Shown here piece by piece: positions 1 to 6,747 of a stretch of DNA of 6,779 nt. The notes beneath the pieces are model-generated. The model ran no database searches. It had not been told where the DNA came from and saw only the letters and a program-made list of their open reading frames with translations. Made by a program: the position numbers and the translations under genes. Where the stretch lies: contig CAYSBK010000139.1 in the NCBI GenBank assembly GCA_964429265.1, positions 1 to 6,779 on the forward strand. The letters are read 5' to 3'. Position 1 is the stretch's first letter, and each line of letters opens with the position of its first letter. This DNA is from CAYSBK01 sp964429265. GTDB lineage: Bacteria > Planctomycetota > Phycisphaerae > Sedimentisphaerales > Anaerobacaceae.

Positions 1-198
1 ATGGCTCTACGAGGCTACTGATGGCAGCCCTGATATGCTCCGGCAGCTTCGGCCAAGCGGCTGCTATTTGCTGCAGGTCCTCCGGGAAATGGTCGCCCGG
101 TTTTGGGCCATTTTTCGATTTCGTTTGTAAGCTGGTTTGTAAGCGCTTCTTGTCGGGCGTCGTAACTTGTTGTCTGGCCGAGACTTGCGACTTGCGGG
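1..198 (-). pseudogene. C-terminal tail of a tyrosine recombinase (integrase)-like frame, partial
   Basis: On the - strand an open frame runs off the left edge of the window. It translates to a basic, polar linker followed by a short helical segment ending in WPKLPEHIRAAISSLV (about positions 4-66). A segment of the form (L)xxIxxAWPxLPExxRxAIxxLV is familiar to me, from memory, as the extreme C-terminus of many planctomycete tyrosine recombinases; no search was possible. No catalytic domain (R...HxxR...Y) is present here. The same frame stays open through the neighbouring tRNA segment in antisense and up to a TGA stop at 398-400. It contains no ATG, so as it stands it is not a complete gene. 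It is best read as the severed end of an integrase gene whose body lies elsewhere. It could also be a chance open frame. The stop codon is outside the window. Confidence 0.4.
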
Positions 199-258
199 CG
201 ACGGTCTTGAAAACCGTTGGGCCGAAAGGCCCCGGGGGTTCGAATCCCTCCTGCTCCG
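196..258 (+). tRNA. tRNA-Ser(UGA) 3' segment; 5' part not recognisable, probable attachment site
   Basis: The anticodon stem is ACGGT/ACCGT (201-205 with 213-217) around loop CTTGAAA, giving anticodon TGA at 208-210, which reads UCA serine codons. The long class II variable arm is GGGCC-GAAA-GGCCC (219-232). The T stem is GGGGG/CCCTC around TTCGAAT (234-250). The acceptor 3' strand is CTGCTCC (251-257) with discriminator G258; CCA is not encoded. The matching 5' strand GGAGCAG is absent upstream. The seven bases before TGGCCGAG (175-182) are TGTTGTC, which cannot pair. The implied D loop is 17 nt and lacks the usual GG. So only the 3' portion is intact, as expected for a displaced 3' end left when an element inserts in a tRNA gene. 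A badly decayed complete gene is the alternative; a functional tRNA is unlikely. Confidence 0.7.
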
Positions 259-530
259 TTGTGCAATCGGGTGCCGTTTGATCCAAATTGCTTCCTAATG
301 TCCCGCTCGACAAAGACTTACAACTCCCCGCCTTTCCAGTAGATTCAAAGGAAAGCGTCTGCCGCCTCCGGTAAAGATAGCGGCCCGTCGCAGAAGGTCA
401 GTCAAGGAATTAATCGGAAGCGTCTCTTACAGCCTTTTCGCCGCACAACAAGTGGCTAAACCACACAAAGACAGTGAGGCTTTTTCACCATCCCCGCCCG
501 AAACGCGTAATGGCCTGTAACTGTCGGCCG
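259..530. other. Intergenic stretch, no gene recognised
   Basis: This stretch lies between the tRNA segment and the aspS promoter. I see no protein gene with a believable start and ribosome binding site, and no rho-independent terminator. Small features are a 4-bp stem GTGG-CTAAA-CCAC at 452-464 and a short direct repeat of about 10 bp, GGAAGCGTCT-like, near 350 and 416; both are weak enough to be chance. On the - strand the frame coming from the integrase-like tail stays open to 397 but has no ATG. Confidence 0.5.
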
Positions 531-559
531 TTGACTGCGGCGGCGTCGGCGGCTATGCT
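531..559 (+). promoter_or_regulatory. Sigma70-type promoter of aspS
   Basis: The -35 box TTGACT (531-536) matches the consensus at 5 of 6 bases. The -10 box TATGCT (554-559) matches at 4 of 6. The spacer is the optimal 17 nt. Transcription would start near 566, giving a leader of about 70 nt before the aspS ATG. It would read aspS and probably the kinase gene behind it. Confidence 0.65.
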
Positions 560-634
560 ACCAGTTGAGCACCAGTTTGCTTGGTGAGTTGTCGACCGAT
601 TTACGTGGCTTGGCGTTTATTTGGAGACCTGCTG

Positions 635-2428
635 ATGTTGAAAAGAACGCACAACTGCGGGCAGTTGCGACTTCAGGATGCCGGCAGAAAAGCGGTCCTT
701 GCCGGGTGGGTGCACGCCTGGCGCGACCACGGCAATCTCATTTTCATCGACCTGCGCGACCGCGAAGGCATAACGCAGTTGGTCTTCAACGCCGATACCC
801 ACCCCGAGTTGCACAAGATTTCCGAGGCGATTCGGTGCGAGTGGGTCGTAGCGGCGGCCGGGACGGTTCAACCTCGGGACACGGCCAATCCGAAGCTGCC
901 GACGGGCGAAGTCGAACTGGCCGTCGAGCAGCTGGAAATCCTCAGCAAATCCAGGACGCCGCCGTTTGAGCTGCTTGAAGCCGACAAGGCCGGCGAGGAG
1001 CTTCGGCTGACCAACCGGTTTATTGACCTGCGTCGTGCGGAAATGCTTGAGAAGCTGCGAATCCGTCACCGGGTCACCAAGGTCACCCGCGACTATTTCG
1101 ACCAACTGGGCTTCTGGGAGGTCGAGACGCCTATGCTGGCCAAGAGCACACCCGAAGGTGCGAGGGACTTTCTGGTTCCGAGCCGGCTGCACCGGAATTG
1201 CTTTTACGCGCTGCCGCAGTCGCCCCAGCTTTTCAAGCAGATTCTTATGGTAAGCGGCATCGAGAGATACTTTCAAATCGTGCGGTGCTTTCGCGACGAA
1301 GACCCGCGTGCGGACCGGCAGGCCGAGTTCACGCAGATAGACGTCGAGATGAGCTTCGTCGAAAGCGCCGACGTGATGACCGTGAACGAAAATCTCATCG
1401 CCAGGATTTGGAAGCAGGTTCTCGACGTTGACGTGCCGACGCCGCTTCCGAGGATGTCCTATGAACAGGCGATGCACGACTACGGCACGGACCGCCCCGA
1501 CGTCCGCTTCGATATGAAGTTGAAAGACGTCACCGACATCGCAGGGCAATCGAGTTTCAGGGTCTTTACCTCCGTTATCGACCAGGGTGGCGTGGTCAAA
1601 GGTATCTGCGCCCCCTCGGCACAAAAGTACACGCGAGGCGACATCGAAAAAACGCTTACGGCCTTCGTGGCCGACTACGGCGCAAAGGGGCTGGTATGGT
1701 TCAAAACCGCCGTGGAGAACGGCAAGACGACGCTGGCAGGCCCGGCTGCCAAGTTTTTCAGCCCGCAGCAGACACAGCAACTCATCGAGCGGTTCGGCGC
1801 CGGCGCCGACAACCTGATCCTGCTTATCGCCGGCGACGAGGCGACCGTCAACAAGTCACTTGCGCCGCTGCGGTGCAGGGTGGCAAAGGACCTCGGGCTG
1901 TATGAGTTGGGCAGCTTTGCGTTCGTGTGGGTGGTGGATTTTCCGCTTGTGGAATGGAACGAGGATGAGCAGCGCTACGATTCGCTGCACCATCCGTTCA
2001 CGGCCCCGGTGACCGAGGACATAGAAAAGCTCGACGCGGACCCCTCTGCCGTGCGGTCACAGGCCTACGACCTGGTGGTAAACGGCAGTGAAATCGGCGG
2101 AGGCAGCATCCGTATTCACGACCCGGACCTGCAGCGAAAGATTTTCAGACTGCTGAACATCTCCGACAAGCAGGCTGAGCAGCGCTTCGGCTTCTTCCTG
2201 CGGGCGCTGGAGTACGGGGCGCCGCCTCACGGTGGTATTGCGTTCGGCCTGGACAGGATAGTGATGCTGCTTACCGGAACCGACAACATCCGTGACGTAA
2301 TCGCGTTTCCAAAAACGCTGCAGGGTAAATGCCTTCTCACGGGCGCCCCAAGCGAGGTTGACCAGGCCCAGCTCGACGAGTTGAACCTGCGTACACAGAA
2401 GCACTCGCACAACCCGCCGGGGCAATAA
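635..2428 (+). CDS. aspS: Aspartyl-tRNA synthetase (class II, bacterial type)
   Basis: This cytoplasmic enzyme charges tRNA with aspartate using ATP. The 597-residue product has the usual length and layout of bacterial AspRS. An N-terminal OB-fold anticodon-binding domain comes first (about 1-110, with GWVHAWRDHGNLIFIDLRDR). The class II catalytic core follows, with ETPMLAKSTPEGARDF (165-179), YALPQSPQLFKQ (191-202), motif 2 FRDEDPRADRQAEFTQID (219-236) and motif 3 GIAFGLDRIVML (534-545). A bacterial GAD insertion lies at about 285-410. The ATG at 635 is chosen because GGAG at 623-626 sits 8 nt upstream and the N-terminus then aligns with the E. coli start; an in-frame TTG at 581 would add 18 unrelated residues. 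A good promoter lies upstream and a kinase gene follows after 37 nt. His32 matches the residue linked to relaxed tRNA specificity in Pseudomonas AspRS, so the enzyme may also charge tRNA-Asn. Confidence 0.97.
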   Translation: MLKRTHNCGQLRLQDAGRKAVLAGWVHAWRDHGNLIFIDLRDREGITQLVFNADTHPELHKISEAIRCEWVVAAAGTVQPRDTANPKLPTGEVELAVEQLEILSKSRTPPFELLEADKAGEELRLTNRFIDLRRAEMLEKLRIRHRVTKVTRDYFDQLGFWEVETPMLAKSTPEGARDFLVPSRLHRNCFYALPQSPQLFKQILMVSGIERYFQIVRCFRDEDPRADRQAEFTQIDVEMSFVESADVMTVNENLIARIWKQVLDVDVPTPLPRMSYEQAMHDYGTDRPDVRFDMKLKDVTDIAGQSSFRVFTSVIDQGGVVKGICAPSAQKYTRGDIEKTLTAFVADYGAKGLVWFKTAVENGKTTLAGPAAKFFSPQQTQQLIERFGAGADNLILLIAGDEATVNKSLAPLRCRVAKDLGLYELGSFAFVWVVDFPLVEWNEDEQRYDSLHHPFTAPVTEDIEKLDADPSAVRSQAYDLVVNGSEIGGGSIRIHDPDLQRKIFRLLNISDKQAEQRFGFFLRALEYGAPPHGGIAFGLDRIVMLLTGTDNIRDVIAFPKTLQGKCLLTGAPSEVDQAQLDELNLRTQKHSHNPPGQ

Positions 2429-2465
2429 CCTCCCCGTGCAGGCAAGCTTTCAGGACGGCCGGCCT

Positions 2466-4094
2466 ATGCGAATAAACGTGAAACCTTTGTTGTTAAAGGG
2501 ATTGCGGGCTTTGCGGCTGTGGCCGTTGTCGCTGGCTGAAAAGTGCCGCATCACTTTCGGTGCGGCGGTGATATTCATACTGGCACTGGGGCTGCTGTTG
2601 CCTTACGTCTGGATGAGCCAGCTGACCAAGAAGCTTGCACTCGGCGCCGGCCAGGCCAGGGCCGAGGCCCTGCTGCTGCGGCACTTCCGGCTCGAACCTG
2701 CGGCCCCGGCCGGTCCCGCGCCGCTGTCGGACAGCGGAGCCGTGCTCGATGTGAACGACCGCCGAATGTGGTGGCTGCCGCTCGGGCGGGAAGGGCAGCA
2801 GCCTGCGATACCGGCGGAGCTTGGCGACCGCTGCGGGGAGATTATAGAGGCATTGAAGAAGGACCCGGACAGGCAGGACGCCGTGGTCTTCGGCAGAAGC
2901 GGCGAAGTGTTCGCCAGCACGTACGTTCGCCTGTTCAGGGCGAACGACAACTGCATCAGTTGCCACAATCCGCAGGGCTCTGCCGCGGCTTTCAGCCGCG
3001 GCGAGCCGGTCGGGGTGTTCATAGTCGAAAGGCCCGCCGCGGAGATAAGCAAGATACTGCTTATGAACCGCATCTGGGTTATCGTGGCGGGATTGATAGC
3101 CGGCGTTGGTGCCATCGTGGCCTTCTATATGATAACCCAGAGGGTTATACTTCGGCCGGTACGCCAACTGAGAGGGCTGGCAAACAACGTCGCCGAGGGC
3201 AACCTCGACATAAGAAGCTCAATAAGAACCGGAGATGAGTACCAGAAGCTGGCCGAAGCCTTCAACCATATGCTCGACAGCCTTGAGGCGGCCCAGAAGA
3301 GGTTGCGCCAGGCCAACAGGCAACTCGACGAAAAGATCGCTGAGCTGTCGGAGCGAAACATTGAGCTTTTCAAGGCGAACAAGGTAAAGGGGGAGTTCCT
3401 GGCCAACATTTCGCACGAGTTCAGGACCCCGCTGAACGCGATACTCGGATTCGCCGAAATTATGCGCGAAAAGCCCGGCTCGCTGACAAAGGAGAAGATC
3501 AGCCGATACGCCGACAATATCATCACCAGCGGCAACCGTTTGCTCAATATGATAAACGACCTGCTGAACGTTGCGAAGGCCGAGGCCGGCAAAGTGGAAC
3601 TCCGTATCGAGCAAACCCATCTCGGCGAGCTGTGCAGGCGCGTGGTGGGGCACTTCTCCGCGCTGACCAAGCGCAAGAAAATCAAGGTCCGACTGACCGT
3701 TGCGGAGAACCTGCCGATGCTGACCACCGACGTGGGAAAGGTTGAGCAGATTCTGTACAATTTTCTCAGTAATGCGATAAAGTTCACGCCCGAGCGGGGC
3801 CGCATCGAAATCCGTGCCCAAATGCGTGACGAAAAGACGGTCAGGATCTCGGTAACGGACACCGGCTGCGGCATCGCCGAGGCGGACCAGGAAAAGATAT
3901 TCGAGAAGTTTCGCCAGGCGGACGGCTCGATTACCCGCCAGACACCGGGAACCGGCCTGGGCCTGGCCATCAGCAAGGAGCTTGCGACCCTGCTGGCGGG
4001 AACCATCGGGCTTCAGAGCGAACCAGGGAAAGGCTCAACGTTCTGGCTGGACATCCCCGTGGTCCTGGTCACGGAACAGAGCAAGACAGCGTAA
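2466..4094 (+). CDS. Membrane sensor histidine kinase with periplasmic heme-c (CXXCH) domain
   Basis: A 542-residue two-component sensor. A cytoplasmic basic N-terminus leads into TM1 (about 31-50), a periplasmic domain (about 51-202) and TM2 (about 203-223). A HAMP linker (about 222-275) and a coiled coil (about 275-310) follow. The HisKA domain has the phospho-acceptor in SHEFRTPLN (H317). The HATPase_c domain has an N box YNFLSNAIKF (431-440), G1 box DTGCGI (465-470), F box EKIFEKFRQAD (476-486) and G2 box GTGLGL (495-500). The periplasmic domain carries CISCH (163-167), a covalent c-heme site, followed by a GxxVGVFIVE-like strand; this layout resembles the DUF3365/Tll0287-like heme sensor family. 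It therefore probably senses redox state or a heme ligand such as NO or O2 (inference). The ATG at 2466 has AGGA 10 nt upstream; a GTG at 2436 is possible but has a poorer site. It likely shares the aspS transcript. No cognate response regulator is seen. Confidence 0.9.
   Translation: MRINVKPLLLKGLRALRLWPLSLAEKCRITFGAAVIFILALGLLLPYVWMSQLTKKLALGAGQARAEALLLRHFRLEPAAPAGPAPLSDSGAVLDVNDRRMWWLPLGREGQQPAIPAELGDRCGEIIEALKKDPDRQDAVVFGRSGEVFASTYVRLFRANDNCISCHNPQGSAAAFSRGEPVGVFIVERPAAEISKILLMNRIWVIVAGLIAGVGAIVAFYMITQRVILRPVRQLRGLANNVAEGNLDIRSSIRTGDEYQKLAEAFNHMLDSLEAAQKRLRQANRQLDEKIAELSERNIELFKANKVKGEFLANISHEFRTPLNAILGFAEIMREKPGSLTKEKISRYADNIITSGNRLLNMINDLLNVAKAEAGKVELRIEQTHLGELCRRVVGHFSALTKRKKIKVRLTVAENLPMLTTDVGKVEQILYNFLSNAIKFTPERGRIEIRAQMRDEKTVRISVTDTGCGIAEADQEKIFEKFRQADGSITRQTPGTGLGLAISKELATLLAGTIGLQSEPGKGSTFWLDIPVVLVTEQSKTA
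2976..3007 (+). repeat. Strong inverted repeat inside the kinase gene
   Basis: GCCGCGGC (2982-2989) and a second GCCGCGGC (2995-3002) form a perfect 8-bp stem around loop TTTCA. GGCTC (2976-2980) and GAGCC (3003-3007) add five more pairs with one bulged T at 2981. No T-run follows, so it is not a standard terminator. It lies in coding sequence just after the heme motif. Confidence 0.6.
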
Positions 4095-4474
4095 CCTTAC
4101 CGGCACGCAGGGCCGTTACCGGACGATGCCCCCCGCTGATCGATTCACGATGTGTCGGCGTAATCTCTTCGTTTGCAGCGATGCTGCTGCGTCATCAACC
4201 ACCACCCCGCCCGGCCCTGAAGTGCCGGCCGGATGCCGATTTATCGCACCGTCGCAACCACGTCTGCACACCGGCCGCAGGAAACCGACCTGTTTGTCCC
4301 GATTGTGGTGGTCGAGCTTCTTTCCACGGCCCCCGTGCTAAACCCTTGGCCGTAAGATGACGATTACCATATGCGCACCTTTTGGCAGCGACCACAACAG
4401 ACCTTGAGGATGTGGTGTGATAGCAATGAAAGCGAAACCGTATATATGCGTGCGTACTTCGTCCCCGTGGCAGG
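4095..4474. other. Intergenic stretch, no convincing gene
   Basis: 380 nt separate the kinase from the PDZ-protein gene. A + strand frame overlapping the kinase end stays open to 4341, but its sequence is low-complexity, proline- and serine-rich, with no good ribosome binding site, so I do not call it. Small dyads are present: CACGG-CCC-CCGTG at 4325-4337, GCAGC-GAT-GCTGC at 4175-4187, and ACCACA/TGTGGT (4391-4396 with 4411-4416, 14-nt spacer), which could be an operator. TATATA at 4441-4446 could serve as a -10 box but has no clear -35. No T-tailed terminator is seen behind the kinase. Confidence 0.5.
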
Positions 4475-5410
4475 ATGTTGCCGGACCGGCCGCGCATATC
4501 AACCCCACGTATTCGGATACACCGGCTCTTGCCGGCCGATAGTGTGCCGACTGACGCGCAACCGCGCCTGGTGCCGCACTACAAAGTGAGCGACAAAGTG
4601 GAGAACTGGAAAACTTTACTGGTGGGCAGGCTCGTTGTGGCAACGGTGCTCGGCTGTGCGGTGGCGGCGGCATTCGTCATTTTCGTGGAATACAACCCGG
4701 GCGAGATTTTCGCGCCCGCAAGCGCCGGCGCCGCGGATGGTTTTTCCTCGGATGCTGTTATAACCACGTCGAGATGCGAGCTTCAGGGCTGTTCAGGTGC
4801 TGCCGAACCGGATGTTTTCGGCGCCGTCGGATTTGTTTCACAGCCGTCGGCAGCGATACCTCTTATAGCAGAAGCACTGCATGGGCCGTGGGCCGATGCT
4901 GACCGGTACGACCTGGCCATCGGCGAAATGATATATCCCCTCCCGACCACCGGACTATTACCGCAAGAGCTGCTTCCACCCGGACCATATGATGTCACGA
5001 TCACGCCCGAAACGTTTATGGGCGAACCAAACCGCGGGGGACTCGTTGAGCCACCCACTGCGGCCGTGCCGCCTGTAGAAGAAGCTGCGGCAAACCAGCC
5101 GACACAGCCATCGGTAATTGTGAAAGCACCCCTGGCATATCTCAAGACAATTCTCACCCACGCCGTCATCAAAGCTTGGTCGGATGACCGCCGGACTCGG
5201 GGCCTGAGATTTACCGCCATCAGCGAGATGCCGGAGGCTCAAAAGGTAGGGTTGGTGGAAGGCGACGTTATCGTCGCAGTCAACGGCCAAAAGCTCACCA
5301 GCAAACAGAAGGCCTACCAGGTCTTTATGGAGGCCCGCTCGCTGCCTCGGATAAACATCGAGCTGCTCAGAGACGGCAGCCCCAGGCATTTCGTATTCAT
5401 ACCGAATTGA
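4475..5410 (+). CDS. Single-pass membrane protein with C-terminal GspC-like PDZ domain
   Basis: A 311-residue protein with a short basic cytoplasmic N-terminus (1-46) and one membrane helix (about 48-71). A long, low-complexity Pro/Ala-rich extracytoplasmic stretch (about 75-215) contains two cysteines, C101 and C106. The C-terminal PDZ-type domain (about 242-308) includes GLVEGDVIVAVNGQKL (259-274), the classical second half of a PDZ fold. N-terminal helix plus C-terminal PDZ matches the layout of type II secretion GspC, and the PDZ sequence reads like GspC. However, I cannot see the HR domain that GspC uses to contact the secretin, and no other secretion gene is in the window. The ATG at 4475 is the first start after an in-frame stop at 4427-4429, but its ribosome site is poor; a GTG at 4586 (residue 38) is an alternative. 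It may be an orphan GspC or an unrelated PDZ scaffold. Confidence 0.75.
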   Translation: MLPDRPRISTPRIRIHRLLPADSVPTDAQPRLVPHYKVSDKVENWKTLLVGRLVVATVLGCAVAAAFVIFVEYNPGEIFAPASAGAADGFSSDAVITTSRCELQGCSGAAEPDVFGAVGFVSQPSAAIPLIAEALHGPWADADRYDLAIGEMIYPLPTTGLLPQELLPPGPYDVTITPETFMGEPNRGGLVEPPTAAVPPVEEAAANQPTQPSVIVKAPLAYLKTILTHAVIKAWSDDRRTRGLRFTAISEMPEAQKVGLVEGDVIVAVNGQKLTSKQKAYQVFMEARSLPRINIELLRDGSPRHFVFIPN

Positions 5411-5441
5411 CCCCCCGCATCACCTGCCGCAAACCCGGATG

Positions 5442-5470
5442 TTGACTCGCAAGCACTGCCTGCCTATCAT
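5442..5470 (+). promoter_or_regulatory. Sigma70-type promoter of the URO-D family gene
   Basis: The -35 box TTGACT (5442-5447) and -10 box TATCAT (5465-5470; 5 of 6 consensus bases) are separated by exactly 17 nt. Transcription would start near 5477, about 48 nt before the ATG at 5525. The -35 hexamer and spacer length are the same as in the aspS promoter, which supports both calls. Confidence 0.65.
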
Positions 5471-5524
5471 ACTGCCGGCTCGCAGCAAGCCGTGCATAAT
5501 CCGGGCAGACTGCAGGAATCGTTT

Positions 5525-6721
5525 ATGGCAGACCAGAAAAGCCGGCTTTACCAGCAGAGACTGAAGCGCTATGTCACCGCTATGCGCAACGGCAAGCCGG
5601 ATCGTGTCCCCATACGCCCCTTTGTTGCCGAGTTTACCGCCGCCTACGCCGGCTACACCTGCCAGCAGGTCACCCACGACTACGAGCTGGCATTCGCGGC
5701 CGTACGCAAATGTGCCTCCGACTTCGACTGGGATGCCGTCGTGCCGAATATGGTATATGTCTGGACCGGCCTTACACAGGCGCTGGGCCTGAAATACTAC
5801 GCAACGCCGGGCGTTGAAATCGGTCCGGACGTGGGTTTTCAGTACCTCGAACCGAGCGAAGACTCGGCCTTTATGAAGCCCGAAGAGTACGATGCCCTCA
5901 TCGAGGACCCCACCGGTTTTCTTTTTAACGTCTGGCTTCCGCGTGTTTCGAGTGATGCCTGCCCGCCGGGTGAACCTGCTTCGTACCGAGGCAACCTCGC
6001 CCTGCTCAAAAGCGGCATGGCGATGCTGCAGTACTTCAACTCGTTCGCACGCCAGAACAAGCTGCTTCGGGAAGAATGTGGAACCGTCTCCGCCATATCG
6101 GGCATCCTCAAGGCCCCGCTGGACATCCTGGCCGACAAGCTGCGCGGCTACCTGGGCCTGTGCACCGACTTGATCGAACGCCCGGACAAGGTCCTGGCCG
6201 CCTGCGAGGCGCTTATGCCCCACCTGCTGCACGTCGCGCTTGCAGGAGCCGACCCCGATAAGAACGTGCCCGTGGCCATCTGGATGCACCGAGGCTGTGT
6301 GCCTTTCGTCAGCCCGGAGCACTTTCGCAACATCTACTGGCCGACGCTCAAGCCCATCATCCGGCAAATATGGGCGAAAGGCCACCAGGTCCTGTTCTAC
6401 GCCGAGGGCAACTGGGACGCGCACCTGGAATCTTTCGCGGAGCTTGAGGAAGGCTCGATAATCTTTCACGCCGACCGCACCGACATCTTTCGCGCGCACA
6501 AGGTTCTCGGCCGTAAGTTCTGCATCAGCGGCGGCCTGCCCAATCTCCTGCTGGCAAAGGGAACGCCGCAGGAGGTCCGTGACTACTGCAAGAAGATAAT
6601 CGACGGCGTCGCCCGTGACGGCGGGTATATTATGGATGCTTCCGCGATAATCCAGAACGACGCCACCGTCGAAAACGTCAGGGCGATGACCGAGTTTACA
6701 CGCCGCTACGGCGTATACTGA
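5525..6721 (+). CDS. Uroporphyrinogen decarboxylase (URO-D) superfamily protein, not canonical HemE
   Basis: A soluble 398-residue protein that I recognise as a member of the URO-D/methyltransferase superfamily. Features are NGKPDRVPIRPF (22-33) near the start, DFDWDAVVPNMV (66-77), a GHQVLFYAEGNW stretch (286-297), SGGLPNLLLAKGTPQEV (335-351) and a C-terminal ATVENVRAM (380-388). It lacks the HemE N-terminal PVWxMRQAGR signature and is longer than typical HemE, so heme synthesis is unlikely. Where MtaA-type corrinoid methyltransferases have HxCGN, it has YAEGN (292-296), and the later GCG motif is replaced by DASAI (371-375), so the usual zinc thiolate site is missing. Substrate is unknown. 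The ATG at 5525 has AGGA at 5514-5517, 7 nt upstream; a GTG at 5492 lacks such a site. It has its own promoter, and another gene starts 26 nt downstream, suggesting an operon. Confidence 0.85.
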   Translation: MADQKSRLYQQRLKRYVTAMRNGKPDRVPIRPFVAEFTAAYAGYTCQQVTHDYELAFAAVRKCASDFDWDAVVPNMVYVWTGLTQALGLKYYATPGVEIGPDVGFQYLEPSEDSAFMKPEEYDALIEDPTGFLFNVWLPRVSSDACPPGEPASYRGNLALLKSGMAMLQYFNSFARQNKLLREECGTVSAISGILKAPLDILADKLRGYLGLCTDLIERPDKVLAACEALMPHLLHVALAGADPDKNVPVAIWMHRGCVPFVSPEHFRNIYWPTLKPIIRQIWAKGHQVLFYAEGNWDAHLESFAELEEGSIIFHADRTDIFRAHKVLGRKFCISGGLPNLLLAKGTPQEVRDYCKKIIDGVARDGGYIMDASAIIQNDATVENVRAMTEFTRRYGVY

Positions 6722-6747
6722 GTCTCGTGCAGGTTTCGGAGATTATT

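Noticed and set aside
15..281. Open frames on both strands covering the tRNA segment
   Set aside because: They translate tRNA sequence (for example the GGIRTP-type antisense reading) and lack plausible ribosome sites.
581..634. TTG start giving AspRS 18 extra residues
   Set aside because: The extra residues have no counterpart in the family and the start lies only about 15 nt after the predicted transcription start with no good ribosome site; the ATG at 635 has GGAG at proper spacing.
617..1780. Long - strand open frame opposite aspS
   Set aside because: It is a shadow of aspS caused by high third-position GC; its composition is Arg/Val/Leu-rich with no recognisable domain.
3125..4006. Long - strand open frame opposite the kinase
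   Set aside because: It is a serine/arginine-rich mirror of the kinase coding frame, with no domain or ribosome binding site.
3982..4341. A possible small gene overlapping the kinase end
   Set aside because: Low-complexity Arg/Pro/Ser translation, overlap with the conserved kinase G2 region, and no ribosome site.
5420..6499. Long - strand open frame opposite the URO-D family gene
   Set aside because: It mirrors a clear family member on the + strand that has a promoter and ribosome site, and it shows no recognisable motif.
2466..6721. A heme pathway link between the heme-sensor kinase and the uroporphyrinogen-decarboxylase-like gene
   Set aside because: The latter lacks the HemE signature, sits in a different transcription unit, and an unrelated gene lies between them.
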